DNA of 64,000 bases from Ectorhizobium quercum (GTDB lineage: Bacteria; Pseudomonadota; Alphaproteobacteria; Rhizobiales; Rhizobiaceae): positions 682,001 to 746,000 of the forward strand of contig NZ_JANFPI010000001.1 of the NCBI RefSeq assembly GCF_026552795.1. Direction: 5' to 3'. The notes beneath the pieces were generated by a model. The model worked only from the letters and a program-made list of their open reading frames with translations. It made no database searches and was not told the DNA's origin. How positions within the stretch are numbered: the stretch's first letter is position 1; every line of letters begins with the position of its first letter. Positions 36,825-45,848 of this stretch are shown here, piece by piece. A program made the translations under genes and the position numbers.

Positions 36825-38506
36825 TGGATGCACTCAGTCTGCTGGTGAAGCCCGCGCCGGAGCCCGCGGCTTTCGCCAAATCCGGTAAGGCCGTCAAGGG
36901 AGGCGATACTGCCGAGAAGGGCAGTTTTTCGCGTGAACTCAAGGGGTTGAACACGGATGAGCGCGGCGGCAAGGGAGCAGGCCGCGGCGCCGTTTCCACC
37001 GAAACGGAACAGGCCGAGACGGATGCGGACAGCGCTGACGCCGCGAAGGCGAACGTGAAGATCGCTCCGGCGGCAGCCGGGCCATCCTCGTTTGCGAGCC
37101 TCAAGGCCGAATTGCAGACGGCGGTCGATGCGACGTTCACAAGGAACGTTCCACAGCAGCCGGACAAGACCGTTCAGGCACCGGAAATGGAGCTGGAGGT
37201 TCAGGTGCCGGACGAGGGGCTGACGGAGCGCATTCTGCCCGAGCCCGTCGAAGGCGAGGCCGTGCCGGCGAGTGAACGCGATGCCGGGCGGAAGCCCGGG
37301 GCGGGGGAGACGCAGACGGTCGACAAGACCGACCACAAGGTCAGGATCAAGGGTGCCGATTTTTCAAAGGCAGGTGGCGATAGCGGCTTCACGGTGGACC
37401 GCCGGACCGCAACGCAGATCGCCGACCGGATAAAGGTGGACACGCCGAAGAGCGGCGCGGCAAAGGCCGATACCGCCCCCGATACGGACGCCCCGGATGC
37501 GAAGGACACGGCGGATACCGGGGATGCCGCCACGGTCGATGCCGGGCCGAAGGCGGATGCCGAAACGCTGACCAATGTTCTGGGCCTTCTGGCCGCCGGC
37601 GGCAACGTGACCGACCGCGTCGAGCGGAAGCAGGATGCCGGCAACGGCATGCGCGAGCCGGAAAAGATCGGCAATACCGGCAGGATGTCTGCGGAAACGC
37701 AGGATGCCGGGGTGGACATCGGCACCGCCAATGGTGAGGGCGAGGCGCTGGCGACGGATGGCCAGTCCGATCGCCTCTTCCGTCTGACGCGCGGCGAAGG
37801 GCGGGGGCAATCCGTCGACCTGAAGATCGCCAGCACGGCCAGCGGCCAGATCGACGTGGAGGCACGCTCGCCGGCGAGCGGCCAGGCGGAAACCGTCAAT
37901 GTGCTCGAGACGCGCCGTTATCTCGGCTTCAACGCACCGTCGAATTCCTCGACCCTCACGGCGGCTCTGGCCGGAAACGACGAATGGGTCAGTGCCATGC
38001 ACCCGTCGGCACGCCTTGCCAACGCCGCCCAGCAATCCAGCACCGGGCAGGTCGTCAACACGTTGAAGCTGGAGCTCAATCCGCACGCGCTCGGCACCGT
38101 GACCGCGGTGCTGCGCCTTTCGGGCGACGAACTCAACGTGCATCTGACCGTGCATACGGCGGCGGCGTATCGGGAAATGCGGGAGGATTCCTCGGCGATG
38201 CTCGACGCCTTGCGGTCGCAGGGCTTCAGCGTCGATCAGGTGACGGTCAGCATGGCGTCGGGCGCCTCGTCTTCCCAGGACGGTGGCGATGCTTCGAGCC
38301 GTTTCGCACAGCAGCAACAGCAGAACATGCAGCAGGCAGCCGGTGAAGGCGGCCGCAACGGCGACCGGGGCGCACCGCAGAACGGGCGCCAGGACGGCTC
38401 TGATGGCCAGTCGGGTGTCGCAGCAGGACGCAGCGATGACAGTGAACAGAACCTCGCCCCTGCGCGTGGCGCTGGCGCTCCTCGCCCTAGCCACGTTTAC
38501 ATCTGA
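36821..38506 (+). CDS. fliK: FliK, hook-length control protein (formerly MotD)
   Basis: FliK measures hook length and triggers the FlhB switch. The 561 residues are mostly low-complexity, Ala/Asp/Lys-rich and probably disordered. The C-terminal FliK domain is recognisable (residues ~405-475, TLKLELNPHALGTVTAVLRL and ALRSQGFSVDQVTVSMA). In rhizobia this gene was first called motD. The last 71 bases overlap the next gene in another frame. A Gln-rich stretch follows the domain. Confidence 0.9.
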   Translation: MMDALSLLVKPAPEPAAFAKSGKAVKGGDTAEKGSFSRELKGLNTDERGGKGAGRGAVSTETEQAETDADSADAAKANVKIAPAAAGPSSFASLKAELQTAVDATFTRNVPQQPDKTVQAPEMELEVQVPDEGLTERILPEPVEGEAVPASERDAGRKPGAGETQTVDKTDHKVRIKGADFSKAGGDSGFTVDRRTATQIADRIKVDTPKSGAAKADTAPDTDAPDAKDTADTGDAATVDAGPKADAETLTNVLGLLAAGGNVTDRVERKQDAGNGMREPEKIGNTGRMSAETQDAGVDIGTANGEGEALATDGQSDRLFRLTRGEGRGQSVDLKIASTASGQIDVEARSPASGQAETVNVLETRRYLGFNAPSNSSTLTAALAGNDEWVSAMHPSARLANAAQQSSTGQVVNTLKLELNPHALGTVTAVLRLSGDELNVHLTVHTAAAYREMREDSSAMLDALRSQGFSVDQVTVSMASGASSSQDGGDASSRFAQQQQQNMQQAAGEGGRNGDRGAPQNGRQDGSDGQSGVAAGRSDDSEQNLAPARGAGAPRPSHVYI

Positions 38507-39008
38507 GGCTTGGGCTGCCGGCGGCTCGTGCGAGCGGCAGATCGAGGCCGCCGCCCGCAAATATGGCATTCCCGAAGGCATCCTGTACTCGGTCGGTCTG
38601 ACGGAGACGGGCCGCAAGGGATCGCTGAGCCCGCTCGCGCTCAACGTCGAGGGCAAGGCCTATTTCGCGAAATCTCCGGCGGAGGCGCTGACACGCTTCA
38701 ACCAGGCCCGCAATGGCGGCGCCCGGCTGATCGATATCGGCTGCATGCAGATCAACCATTACTATCATGGCGCAGAATTCGCGTCCGTTCAGGAGATGTT
38801 CGATCCGGGACGGAATGTGGAATATGCGGCACGCTTCCTGAAATCGCTCCACGACAGGCATGAGACCTGGACGATGGCCGTGGCCAGATACCATGCCGGT
38901 CCCAATAACGACCCTGCCCAGAAACGCTATGTCTGCCGCGTCATCAGCAATCTGGTCGCGACGGGCTATGGAAAATGGACGCCGGAAGCTTCACGCTTCT
39001 GTAGCTGA
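38436..39008 (+). CDS. Secreted lytic transglycosylase (SLT domain)
   Basis: This enzyme cleaves peptidoglycan glycan strands, probably to let the rod or stator through the cell wall. It has 190 residues from ATG 38436: signal peptide (LRVALALLALATFTSEAWAA) and a SLT/GEWL-like domain with candidate catalytic Glu in YSVGLTETGRKG, the family IDIGCMQINHYYH block and a C-terminal WTMAVARYHAGPN. The start lies inside fliK by 71 bases. It closes the motB operon. Similar genes sit at this place in related species. Confidence 0.88.
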   Translation: MTVNRTSPLRVALALLALATFTSEAWAAGGSCERQIEAAARKYGIPEGILYSVGLTETGRKGSLSPLALNVEGKAYFAKSPAEALTRFNQARNGGARLIDIGCMQINHYYHGAEFASVQEMFDPGRNVEYAARFLKSLHDRHETWTMAVARYHAGPNNDPAQKRYVCRVISNLVATGYGKWTPEASRFCS

Positions 39009-39291
39009 ATGCAACCTTTAATCTATTGATTCGCACGCAATGCGGTGTTCGGCGAAATAAGGCAACATTTCGTGCATTTTGTGACTGCAAGACTCTTGTT
39101 AAAAAACCGTTAACTTTTCCACGCGAAAATAGTGCTATTCCGCCTTAAGGCCTACTACATCTAGGCCAAATCATGGCATTATGGTTAATCAATTATTAAT
39201 TTCTCCCAGTAAGTTCCTCCAGTTGTTCCAGATTCGTCCGATTCGTACCCATAGTACATCGAAAACACCACACTGATTCGGAGGCGGACGA

Positions 39292-39963
39292 ATGATCGTA
39301 GTGGTTGATGAGCGCGAGCTCGTTAAGGACGGCTATACATCTCTTTTTGGGCGCGAAGGAATTCCGTCCACAGGTTTTGATCCCGGTGAATTTGGCGAAT
39401 GGGTCAACACGGCAGCAGATTCCGATATCGCTGCCGTCGAGGCCTTTCTGATTGGCCAGGGCGAGCGGGCGCTGGAACTGCCGCGGGCCATTCGCGACCG
39501 GTCGCAGGCCCCGGTGATCGCGGTCAGCGACCAGCCCTCCCTGGAGGCGACGCTGGCGCTGTTCGACTGTGGCGTGGACGATGTCGTCCGCAAGCCGGTC
39601 CACCCGCGGGAAATCCTGGCTCGTGCCGCGGCGATCCGCCGCCGGCTGAAGGCCGTCGCGAACGTCACCGAAGTCGGTCCGATCCGGGTCTTCTCCGATG
39701 GACGCGATCCGGAAATCAACGGCGACGTTTTCCCGCTGCCGCGCCGCGAGCGCCGCATTCTGGAATATTTGATCGCAAACCGCGGCCGGCGCGTGTCCAA
39801 GACGCAGATCTTCAACGCGATCTACGGCATCTTCGACGAGGAAGTCGAGGAGAACGTGGTCGAGAGCCATATTTCCAAGCTGCGCAAGAAACTGCGCAAG
39901 AAGCTGGGTTTCGACCCGGTCGATTCCAAGCGCTTCCTCGGCTACTGTATCGACTGGGAATGA
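39292..39963 (+). CDS. rem: Rem, orphan OmpR-type activator of flagellar genes
   Basis: Rem is the growth-phase-dependent activator that links VisNR to flagellar class II promoters in Sinorhizobium. The 223-residue length matches. The N-terminal receiver-like domain keeps the first acidic pocket residues (VVVDERE) and the late Lys (VRKPVHPRE). The usual phosphorylated Asp is absent, so it likely works without phosphorylation. The C-terminal winged helix is clear ([40 protein letters not shown]). CGGAGGC precedes the ATG. No sensor kinase gene is near. Confidence 0.94.
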   Translation: MIVVVDERELVKDGYTSLFGREGIPSTGFDPGEFGEWVNTAADSDIAAVEAFLIGQGERALELPRAIRDRSQAPVIAVSDQPSLEATLALFDCGVDDVVRKPVHPREILARAAAIRRRLKAVANVTEVGPIRVFSDGRDPEINGDVFPLPRRERRILEYLIANRGRRVSKTQIFNAIYGIFDEEVEENVVESHISKLRKKLRKKLGFDPVDSKRFLGYCIDWE

Positions 39964-40009
39964 GCGACGCGGCGGTCCTCTGGAAGAGGGCTGCGCGACC
40001 GAGACCGAT

Positions 40010-40029
40010 ATCCGCCACCCGTGGCGGAT
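40010..40029 (+). terminator. Hairpin after rem
   Basis: ATCCGCCAC / GTGGCGGAT around CC, followed by GTTCCTTG. It lies 47 bases after rem and separates rem from flgE. Confidence 0.55.
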
Positions 40030-40335
40030 GTTCCTTGAAGGCCCCGTGAATGGTACGGTTCCGGGGCAGCCGGCAAGGGCCGGCGATGCGTTTCGAAACG
40101 GGCCGGACGGTCGGGTCGACCAGCTCCGGGAAGACGAACGCAGAGTCGACAATAATCGAAATAAAAGAATGACTTCATGGTGCGCCGGCAAGCCGTCCGG
40201 GTTTGCGCGTCCGCGAGATCGCTTGCCGTGCGGTTCACTCCGATCTTCGGCATCGTCGCCGGAGCGCCATGCCGGAAATCGGGAAATCGGAATGCGGACA
40301 AGGGCGGGGCTAAAACGGAAGCACATCCAGCTTCA
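40030..40335. other. Intergenic region rem-flgE
   Basis: About 300 bases without a gene I can support. Short frames on both strands are low complexity and unlike known proteins. The flgE promoter box lies at its right end. Confidence 0.5.
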
Positions 40336-40354
40336 CGCAAGGCCCGCCGCATAG
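40336..40354 (+). promoter_or_regulatory. Candidate flagellar promoter/activator box for flgE
   Basis: CGCAAG-N10-TAG followed by TCTC, 33 bases upstream of the flgE start. Layout identical to the flgB box at 11589. Confidence 0.65.
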
Positions 40355-40387
40355 TCTCGAATGCAACGACTGAAACGAGGGTCTCAG

Positions 40388-41650
40388 ATGAGCATCTACG
40401 GAACGATGAAGACTGCCGTGTCGGGCATGAATGCCCAGGCGAACCGCCTGAGCACGGTCGGCGACAATATCGCCAACGTGAACACCACTGCCTACAAGAA
40501 AGTCTCGACGGCGTTTTCGTCCTTCGTGCTGCCATCCGGCAGCGGCAGCTACAATTCGGGCGGCGTGACGACCACCGTCGTCAACTCGGTTTCCCAGCAG
40601 GGTTCGCTGACGTCGACCTCCTCCGATACCGATCTTGCGATCAACGGCGACGGTTTCTTCGTGGTGCAGAACTCGGCGGGCGCCACCTACCTGACCCGCG
40701 TCGGCTCCTTTTCGCTCAACGAGGAGGGCTATCTCGTCAACGCGAACGGCTTCTCGGTTCTCGGCACCGAAGTCGGCGGCATCGCCAACACCTTCTCGGA
40801 TCTCTCGCCGGTCAAGGTGCAGGCTTATCAGTTGACCGCGGTCGCCACGACCAGTGCGACGGGTAACACCAACCTGGACCTGAGCGCCGAAGTCGTGGAT
40901 GCGGCGGCGGACGACACGGCAGCCGACAATACGGCGGATTCGGTCTATACGCTCAAAAGCTCGCTGACCACGTACAACAACGCCGGTACCGAAATAACCT
41001 ACGACGTCTATTACACGAAGACGGACGACAACACGTGGGAAGTGGCGGTCTACGACGCGGCGGATGCGGATCCCACGAGTTCCACGGGCTTCCCCTATGC
41101 CTCGTCCGCCATCACGACGGCGACGATGAACTTCGATTCGTCGACCTACCTGCTGTCCTCGATTGAAACCAACGGGGTCGTCAGCACGGACCTGACGCTC
41201 GACATCGACGGCATTTCGCTGGATCTGTCGAAGACGACGCAATACGACGCAGACAGCTTCTCCAAGCTGGCGAGGGACAACGGCAATGCGCCCAGTTCTC
41301 TGGATGCGCTGTCGGTCGATTCGGCCGGCGTCGTCTATGCCGTCTATGAGAACGGAACCCAGCTCCCGATTGCTCAGATTCCGCTCGCAACGGTGATCAG
41401 CCCGGACAATCTCTCGATGGGAACCGGCAACGTCTACAGCCTCACCAGCACGTCGGGCGCCGCGGTCCTCGGCTTTGCCGGCGATCCCGGCTTCGGCAAC
41501 ATCGTTTCCAGCTCGCTCGAAACCTCGAACGTCGATCTCGCCAACGAACTGACGGAGATGATCGAGGCCCAGCGCAGCTACACCGCGAACTCGAAGGTGT
41601 TCCAGACCGGTGCGGACGTTCTGGACGTTCTGATCAACCTGAAGAGATAA
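40388..41650 (+). CDS. flgE: FlgE, hook protein
   Basis: FlgE polymerises into the hook. From ATG 40388 (ACGAGGG upstream) it has 420 residues. The N terminus has SGMNAQANRLSTVGDNIANV, the central part a hook domain (DLAINGDGFFVVQNSAGATY), and the C terminus the family SSLETSNVDLANELTEMIEA segment and a final helix. It heads the unit flgE-flgK-flgL-flaF-flbT-flgD-fliQ. Confidence 0.96.
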   Translation: MSIYGTMKTAVSGMNAQANRLSTVGDNIANVNTTAYKKVSTAFSSFVLPSGSGSYNSGGVTTTVVNSVSQQGSLTSTSSDTDLAINGDGFFVVQNSAGATYLTRVGSFSLNEEGYLVNANGFSVLGTEVGGIANTFSDLSPVKVQAYQLTAVATTSATGNTNLDLSAEVVDAAADDTAADNTADSVYTLKSSLTTYNNAGTEITYDVYYTKTDDNTWEVAVYDAADADPTSSTGFPYASSAITTATMNFDSSTYLLSSIETNGVVSTDLTLDIDGISLDLSKTTQYDADSFSKLARDNGNAPSSLDALSVDSAGVVYAVYENGTQLPIAQIPLATVISPDNLSMGTGNVYSLTSTSGAAVLGFAGDPGFGNIVSSSLETSNVDLANELTEMIEAQRSYTANSKVFQTGADVLDVLINLKR

Positions 41651-41673
41651 TTCCAAGCTTTAAGGATTGACGG

Positions 41674-43116
41674 ATGTCACTCGCATCGACTCTCAATACG
41701 ACAAAAAGTATTTTCAACAATACTTCTGCCCAAAGCGCTGTCGTTTCCACGAATATCCAGAATGCGAGCAATCCCGACTATAACAAGCGGTCGGCGACGA
41801 CATCCGTCAACATCTACAGCGGCGCCGTCATTCTCTCCACGGAGAGGGCGCAGAACAGCGCCCTCCTCAAACAGGTCCTGAACTCCACCTCGGTCGATTC
41901 CGCCCAGCAGGAACTGGTTTCGACGATGGACCAGATCAGCGCCCTGCTTGGCGGCGACAGCTATTCGCTCTCGCCGTCGACCTATCTGGCCACGTTCCGC
42001 GACACGCTGACGACCTATGCCGAGACGCCGAGCGACATCACGCTGGCCCAGTCGGTGGTGGCTGCGGCGCAGGACGTCGCCAACTCGCTCAACAATATGT
42101 CCGACGGCGTGCAGTCCCTGCGCGTCGAGGCCGACAACGAGATCGCCACGCAGGTGGCGACGCTCAACAGCCTGCTGGCCGAGTTCAAGGTCGCCAACGA
42201 CGCCGTCATCAAGGCGACCGCGACCGGCCAGGACCCGAACAGCGCCATCGACAAGCGCGAGGCCCTCGTCAAGCAGATCTCCGGGATCATCGGCGTTTCG
42301 ACCTACGTGCGCAGCGGCAACGACATGGCGCTCTATACCAGCGCCGGCACCACGCTGTTCGAAACGGTGCCGCGCAATGTGAGTTTCTCCGCCTCGGTGG
42401 CTTTCGCCGCCGGCGGCGAGGGCAACGGCATCTATATCGACGGCGTCAAGGTCGATGCCGGCGACGGCGCCAGCACGACGGCCCGCGGCAGCCTCCAGGC
42501 GCTGCTGCAATTGCGCGACAATGTTCTGCCGACCATTCAGGACCAGCTGGACGAAACCGCCCGCGGCCTGATCTCCCTCTTTGCCGAAACGGATGCGTCG
42601 GGCGACAGGATCGCCGGCCTGTTCACCACGAAAACCGGCGCCGCCGTCGATTTCGATACGGCGGAAATCATCACGGGCCTGGCATCCTCGATCACGGTTT
42701 CCAGCACGGCGGCAAGCTCTCCCTTCACGCTGCGCGACGGCAACATCTCCGGCGAAAGTGTCAACGACGACGATGCCAGCGGCTTCTCCGATCTGCTGCG
42801 CGATTATCTGAGCGCCTTCGATGCTCCGATCGACTTCGACGGCGCGGCGAAGCTCGGCACGAACGTGACGCTTCTGGACTACGCGACGGATACGGTCGGC
42901 TGGATCGAGGAATTCCGTAGCAGCGCCACGACCGCGAGTGAAACGACCGGCGCTATGCTGGTCCGGGCGTCCGAAGCCTATTCGAACAATACGGGCGTCA
43001 ATCTGGACGAGGAACTCATTCTGCTCCTCGATATCGAACAATCCTACAAGGCTGCTTCCAAGCTTCTGTCGACCATAGACGAGATGCTGAAGGCGCTGAT
43101 GGCAGCGACGGGTTAA
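41674..43116 (+). CDS. flgK: FlgK, hook-filament junction protein 1
   Basis: FlgK joins hook and filament. It has 480 residues with the N-terminal rod/hook-type motif (VVSTNIQNASNPDYNKRSAT), a long coiled central region and the C-terminal LDEELILLLDIEQSYKAASK helix. It lies 23 bases after flgE. Confidence 0.95.
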   Translation: MSLASTLNTTKSIFNNTSAQSAVVSTNIQNASNPDYNKRSATTSVNIYSGAVILSTERAQNSALLKQVLNSTSVDSAQQELVSTMDQISALLGGDSYSLSPSTYLATFRDTLTTYAETPSDITLAQSVVAAAQDVANSLNNMSDGVQSLRVEADNEIATQVATLNSLLAEFKVANDAVIKATATGQDPNSAIDKREALVKQISGIIGVSTYVRSGNDMALYTSAGTTLFETVPRNVSFSASVAFAAGGEGNGIYIDGVKVDAGDGASTTARGSLQALLQLRDNVLPTIQDQLDETARGLISLFAETDASGDRIAGLFTTKTGAAVDFDTAEIITGLASSITVSSTAASSPFTLRDGNISGESVNDDDASGFSDLLRDYLSAFDAPIDFDGAAKLGTNVTLLDYATDTVGWIEEFRSSATTASETTGAMLVRASEAYSNNTGVNLDEELILLLDIEQSYKAASKLLSTIDEMLKALMAATG

Positions 43117-43119
43117 ATC

Positions 43120-44148
43120 ATGAAAACTTCCACCATTTCGTCCCTTTCGGTCAGCAATGCCATCCAGCTGGTGGTGTCGCATGCCCAGAAGGAAGCCGTG
43201 AAGCTGGAAAACGAGTCCGTGACCGGCACCTACTACGATGTCGGTCTCGAACTGGGTGTGAAGACCTCGCAGAGCCTGAATTTCAATCGCGAAAGCGCCC
43301 GCCTTCAGTCGATCGTCGATTCCAATGCGCTGGCCGCACAGCGCATGGAGACGTCGCAGCTGGCGATGGGGCAGATGGCCGCCTCGGCCCAGTCCATCCT
43401 CGACACGTTCGTCGGCGTCACCGGCGCCAGCGACGGCACGTCCTCGACCGTCGCCGCCAACACGGCGCTCGCGGAACTGGAGAACTTCGCAGGCGTCGCG
43501 CTGACGTCGGTCAACGGTGAGTTCGTCTTCTCCGGCATCAACACGGATGCCCAGACGCTGCCGACGGGTTTCATAGACGATATCAAGCAGGACTTCAGCG
43601 ACGCGCTCGACACCTATCTGGCGGCGAACGGCCTTGGCAGCGTCAGCGACATGACCGGCGACGACGTGGACGCGTTCATCGCCGATTATACCGCCGCTTT
43701 CGACTGGTCGAGCTGGACGAATGCCTCCGATACGGTCATGTCGAGCCGCATCAGCATGACGGAAACGGTCAAGACCTCGGCCAGCCTGAACGGAGACGGG
43801 TTCAAGAACCTTGTTCTTTCGGCTATCATAGGCTCGCAGCTCACCCGCGAGAACATGCAGTCGGATGCGCTGGCGCAGGTCAAATACAATGTGGTCGAGA
43901 TTTCCGGCGCCGCGGTCTCGGGCATCAATGCGGCACAGAGCCAGCTCGGCCTGTCGCAGTCCCGCATCGAGAATGCCAACGAGACCCTGGCAACCCAGAA
44001 GACGATCATCGACACGCAATTGTCGAATCTCGTCAGCGTCGACCAGTACGAGGCGAATGTGCGTCTGACGGCCCTGATGACGCAACTGGAGACATCCTAC
44101 ACGATTACCGCGAAAATTCAGCAGCTCAGCCTGGTGAACTTTCTCTGA
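43120..44148 (+). CDS. flgL: FlgL, hook-filament junction protein 3
   Basis: FlgL is the second junction protein, next to the filament. It has 342 residues starting 3 bases after flgK. Flagellin-like ends are visible (ESVTGTYYDVGLELGVKTSQ at the N-terminal side; a C-terminal helix RLTALMTQLETSYTITAKIQ). Its middle domain (TSVNGEFVFSGINTDAQTLP) carries the FlgL-type LFSG-like motif as FVFSG. Confidence 0.94.
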   Translation: MKTSTISSLSVSNAIQLVVSHAQKEAVKLENESVTGTYYDVGLELGVKTSQSLNFNRESARLQSIVDSNALAAQRMETSQLAMGQMAASAQSILDTFVGVTGASDGTSSTVAANTALAELENFAGVALTSVNGEFVFSGINTDAQTLPTGFIDDIKQDFSDALDTYLAANGLGSVSDMTGDDVDAFIADYTAAFDWSSWTNASDTVMSSRISMTETVKTSASLNGDGFKNLVLSAIIGSQLTRENMQSDALAQVKYNVVEISGAAVSGINAAQSQLGLSQSRIENANETLATQKTIIDTQLSNLVSVDQYEANVRLTALMTQLETSYTITAKIQQLSLVNFL

Positions 44149-44203
44149 GACGTGAACTTCTCCCGATGAATGGGAGACTGGCCGTAAACATGAAGGAAAC
44201 ACG

Positions 44204-44551
44204 ATGTTTCAGTTTTCTTACGCCGAAGTCATGGCAGATGATGTTGCCGACGCCAAGGAGCGAGAACGTCAGGTTCTTGACCGGTCGATCGAGCTTCTCG
44301 CCGCTGCCCGCGACCGGGGCGGATTTTCGAGGGAATCCATCGAGGCCCTGTTCTATACGCGCCGTGTGTGGCTTCGCTTCATCGAAGACCTGAAGCAGCC
44401 GGACAATGCGTTGAGCGTCGAACTGCGCGCCAACCTGATTTCCATCGCAATCTGGATCATGAAGGAATGCGAGCGCATCAGGCGGCGGGAATCGACGAAC
44501 TACCAGGGAATTATTGACGTAACCACCATCATCAGGGATGGCTTGAAATGA
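44204..44551 (+). CDS. flaF: FlaF, flagellin synthesis/secretion regulator
   Basis: FlaF is an alphaproteobacterial chaperone-like factor required for flagellin secretion and is antagonistic to FlbT. It has 115 residues with the family sequence features ([20 protein letters not shown] and [19 protein letters not shown]). AAGGA lies 7 bases upstream. The stop overlaps flbT (ATGA). Rhizobia lack the FliS/FliD system of enterobacteria, and FlaF/FlbT take part of that role. Confidence 0.94.
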   Translation: MFQFSYAEVMADDVADAKERERQVLDRSIELLAAARDRGGFSRESIEALFYTRRVWLRFIEDLKQPDNALSVELRANLISIAIWIMKECERIRRRESTNYQGIIDVTTIIRDGLK

Positions 44552-44997
44552 AAAGTACGCTCCGAATCTCGCTGAAGTCCGGCGAAAAGATCTTCATCAA
44601 CGGCGCGGTTCTGCGCGTCGACCGCAAGGTCGCGCTGGAATTCCTCAACGACGTGACTTTCCTCCTGGAAAATCACTTCCTTCAGCCGGAAGACACGACG
44701 ACGCCGCTGCGCCAGCTTTATTTCATCGCCCAGATGATGCTCATCAATCCGGAAGGCAAGGAGCAGTCGATGACGCTGTTCCGCAAGTCGATCATGATGC
44801 TGCTGTCCTGCTTCCGCAACGAGGAGATTCTCGCCGAGTTGAAGCGGATCGACGCGATGGTTTCCTCCGGGCGCCCCTTCGATGCGCTCAAGGCCATCCG
44901 CATGCTCTATCCGGCCGAAGACCTCGTCCTGTCCAACCAGGAAATCACGCCGGCCATCATCGACGACATTCGCAGGGAGATCGCACCGTGGCGGTAG
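44548..44997 (+). CDS. flbT: FlbT, flagellin mRNA regulator
   Basis: FlbT binds the 5' leader of flagellin mRNA (shown in Caulobacter) and controls its translation or stability. It has 149 residues with the family start [20 protein letters not shown] and the helical segment [20 protein letters not shown]. Its targets here could be the conserved leaders of the second and third flagellin genes. It overlaps flgD by 10 bases. Confidence 0.95.
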   Translation: MKSTLRISLKSGEKIFINGAVLRVDRKVALEFLNDVTFLLENHFLQPEDTTTPLRQLYFIAQMMLINPEGKEQSMTLFRKSIMMLLSCFRNEEILAELKRIDAMVSSGRPFDALKAIRMLYPAEDLVLSNQEITPAIIDDIRREIAPWR

Positions 44998-45413
44998 ACA
45001 GCATCAACAGCGCGACGGCGACGACGACCGCCACCGCAACCAAGGCTTCCTCCTCCGACGCCAAGACGGCTTCGCTGGATTACGATTCCTTCCTCAAGCT
45101 GCTGCTGGCGCAGATGAAGAATCAGGACCCCACCGATCCGATGGACGCATCCGAGCAGCTTTCGCAGCTCGCCACGTTCTCGCAGGTCGAGCAGTCCATC
45201 AAGACGAACTCGCACCTGGAGAACCTGATCACCATCGGTTCCCTTTCGAACGCGGCGTCCTATATCGGCAAGACGATCACGAGCGTGGACGGGCTGACCT
45301 CCGGGGTGATCGCTTCCGTCAGGGTCGCTTCCGACGGTGTTACGGCGACGACCACGGACGGCAAGGAAATTCTCGTTGAGGAAGGCATCAAGATCTCCGA
45401 GACTGAGACCTGA
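44988..45413 (+). CDS. flgD: FlgD, hook-cap scaffold protein
   Basis: FlgD caps the growing hook and is needed for FlgE assembly. The GTG at 44988 has AGGGAGA upstream and gives 141 residues. The conserved N-terminal block is present ([20 protein letters not shown] then [20 protein letters not shown]). The C-terminal immunoglobulin-like domain of larger FlgD proteins is missing; a short form is usual in rhizobia. Confidence 0.94.
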   Translation: MAVDSINSATATTTATATKASSSDAKTASLDYDSFLKLLLAQMKNQDPTDPMDASEQLSQLATFSQVEQSIKTNSHLENLITIGSLSNAASYIGKTITSVDGLTSGVIASVRVASDGVTATTTDGKEILVEEGIKISETET

Positions 45414-45445
45414 CCCTTGAATGATTCGGAGGCAGCGGTCGTCTC

Positions 45446-45712
45446 ATGAATGAAGCAGACGCCCTCGATATCGTCCAGGCCGCGGTCTGGACGATTCTCG
45501 TTGCATCCGGCCCGGCCGTCATGGCCGCTATGGTCGTGGGGGTCGTGATCGCCTTCCTTCAGGCGCTCACCCAGATCCAGGAAATGACCCTGACCTTCGT
45601 CCCGAAGATCATTGCCGTCATGCTGGCGCTCGGCGTGTCGGCGCCGCTGATCGGCGGGCAGATGTCCATTTTCACGAACATGCTCTTTTCCCGGATCCAA
45701 TCGGGCTTCTGA
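45446..45712 (+). CDS. fliQ: FliQ, export-gate membrane protein
   Basis: FliQ is a small subunit of the FliPQR export channel, 88 residues with two membrane helices (IVQAAVWTILVASGPAVMAA; PKIIAVMLALGVSAPLIGG) and the conserved ALTQIQEMTLTFVPK loop. GGAGG lies upstream of the ATG. It is followed by a strong terminator. Confidence 0.96.
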   Translation: MNEADALDIVQAAVWTILVASGPAVMAAMVVGVVIAFLQALTQIQEMTLTFVPKIIAVMLALGVSAPLIGGQMSIFTNMLFSRIQSGF

Positions 45713-45750
45713 AGACGTTGCCGGCGTTTGCGCCGGCTTTTCCCGTCTTC
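45711..45750 (+). terminator. Terminator after fliQ
   Basis: GCCGGCG / CGCCGGC with a TTTG loop and TTTT, enclosed by an outer GAAGAC / GTCTTC pair. It isolates flhA, which has its own box at 45772. Confidence 0.85.
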
Positions 45751-45771
45751 CGTCCCGCCGGGCCATCCTCG

Positions 45772-45790
45772 CGCAAGTTTGAACCTTTAG
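45772..45790 (+). promoter_or_regulatory. Candidate flagellar promoter/activator box for flhA
   Basis: CGCAAG-N10-TAG followed by TCCT, 58 bases upstream of the flhA start and just past the fliQ terminator. Confidence 0.62.
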
Positions 45791-45848
45791 TCCTGTCGCC
45801 GAATGGCGCCACATGCGCCGCTGACGCTCATGAAGAGACGGGGTAACG

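Noticed and set aside
39942..40535. 197-codon minus-strand frame between rem and flgE
   Set aside because: It covers the flgE promoter box and start in antisense, is Arg/Pro/Ser-rich and resembles no family.
41677..44202. 841-codon minus-strand open frame
   Set aside because: Antisense to flgK and flgL; no family resemblance, and both plus-strand genes are clear.
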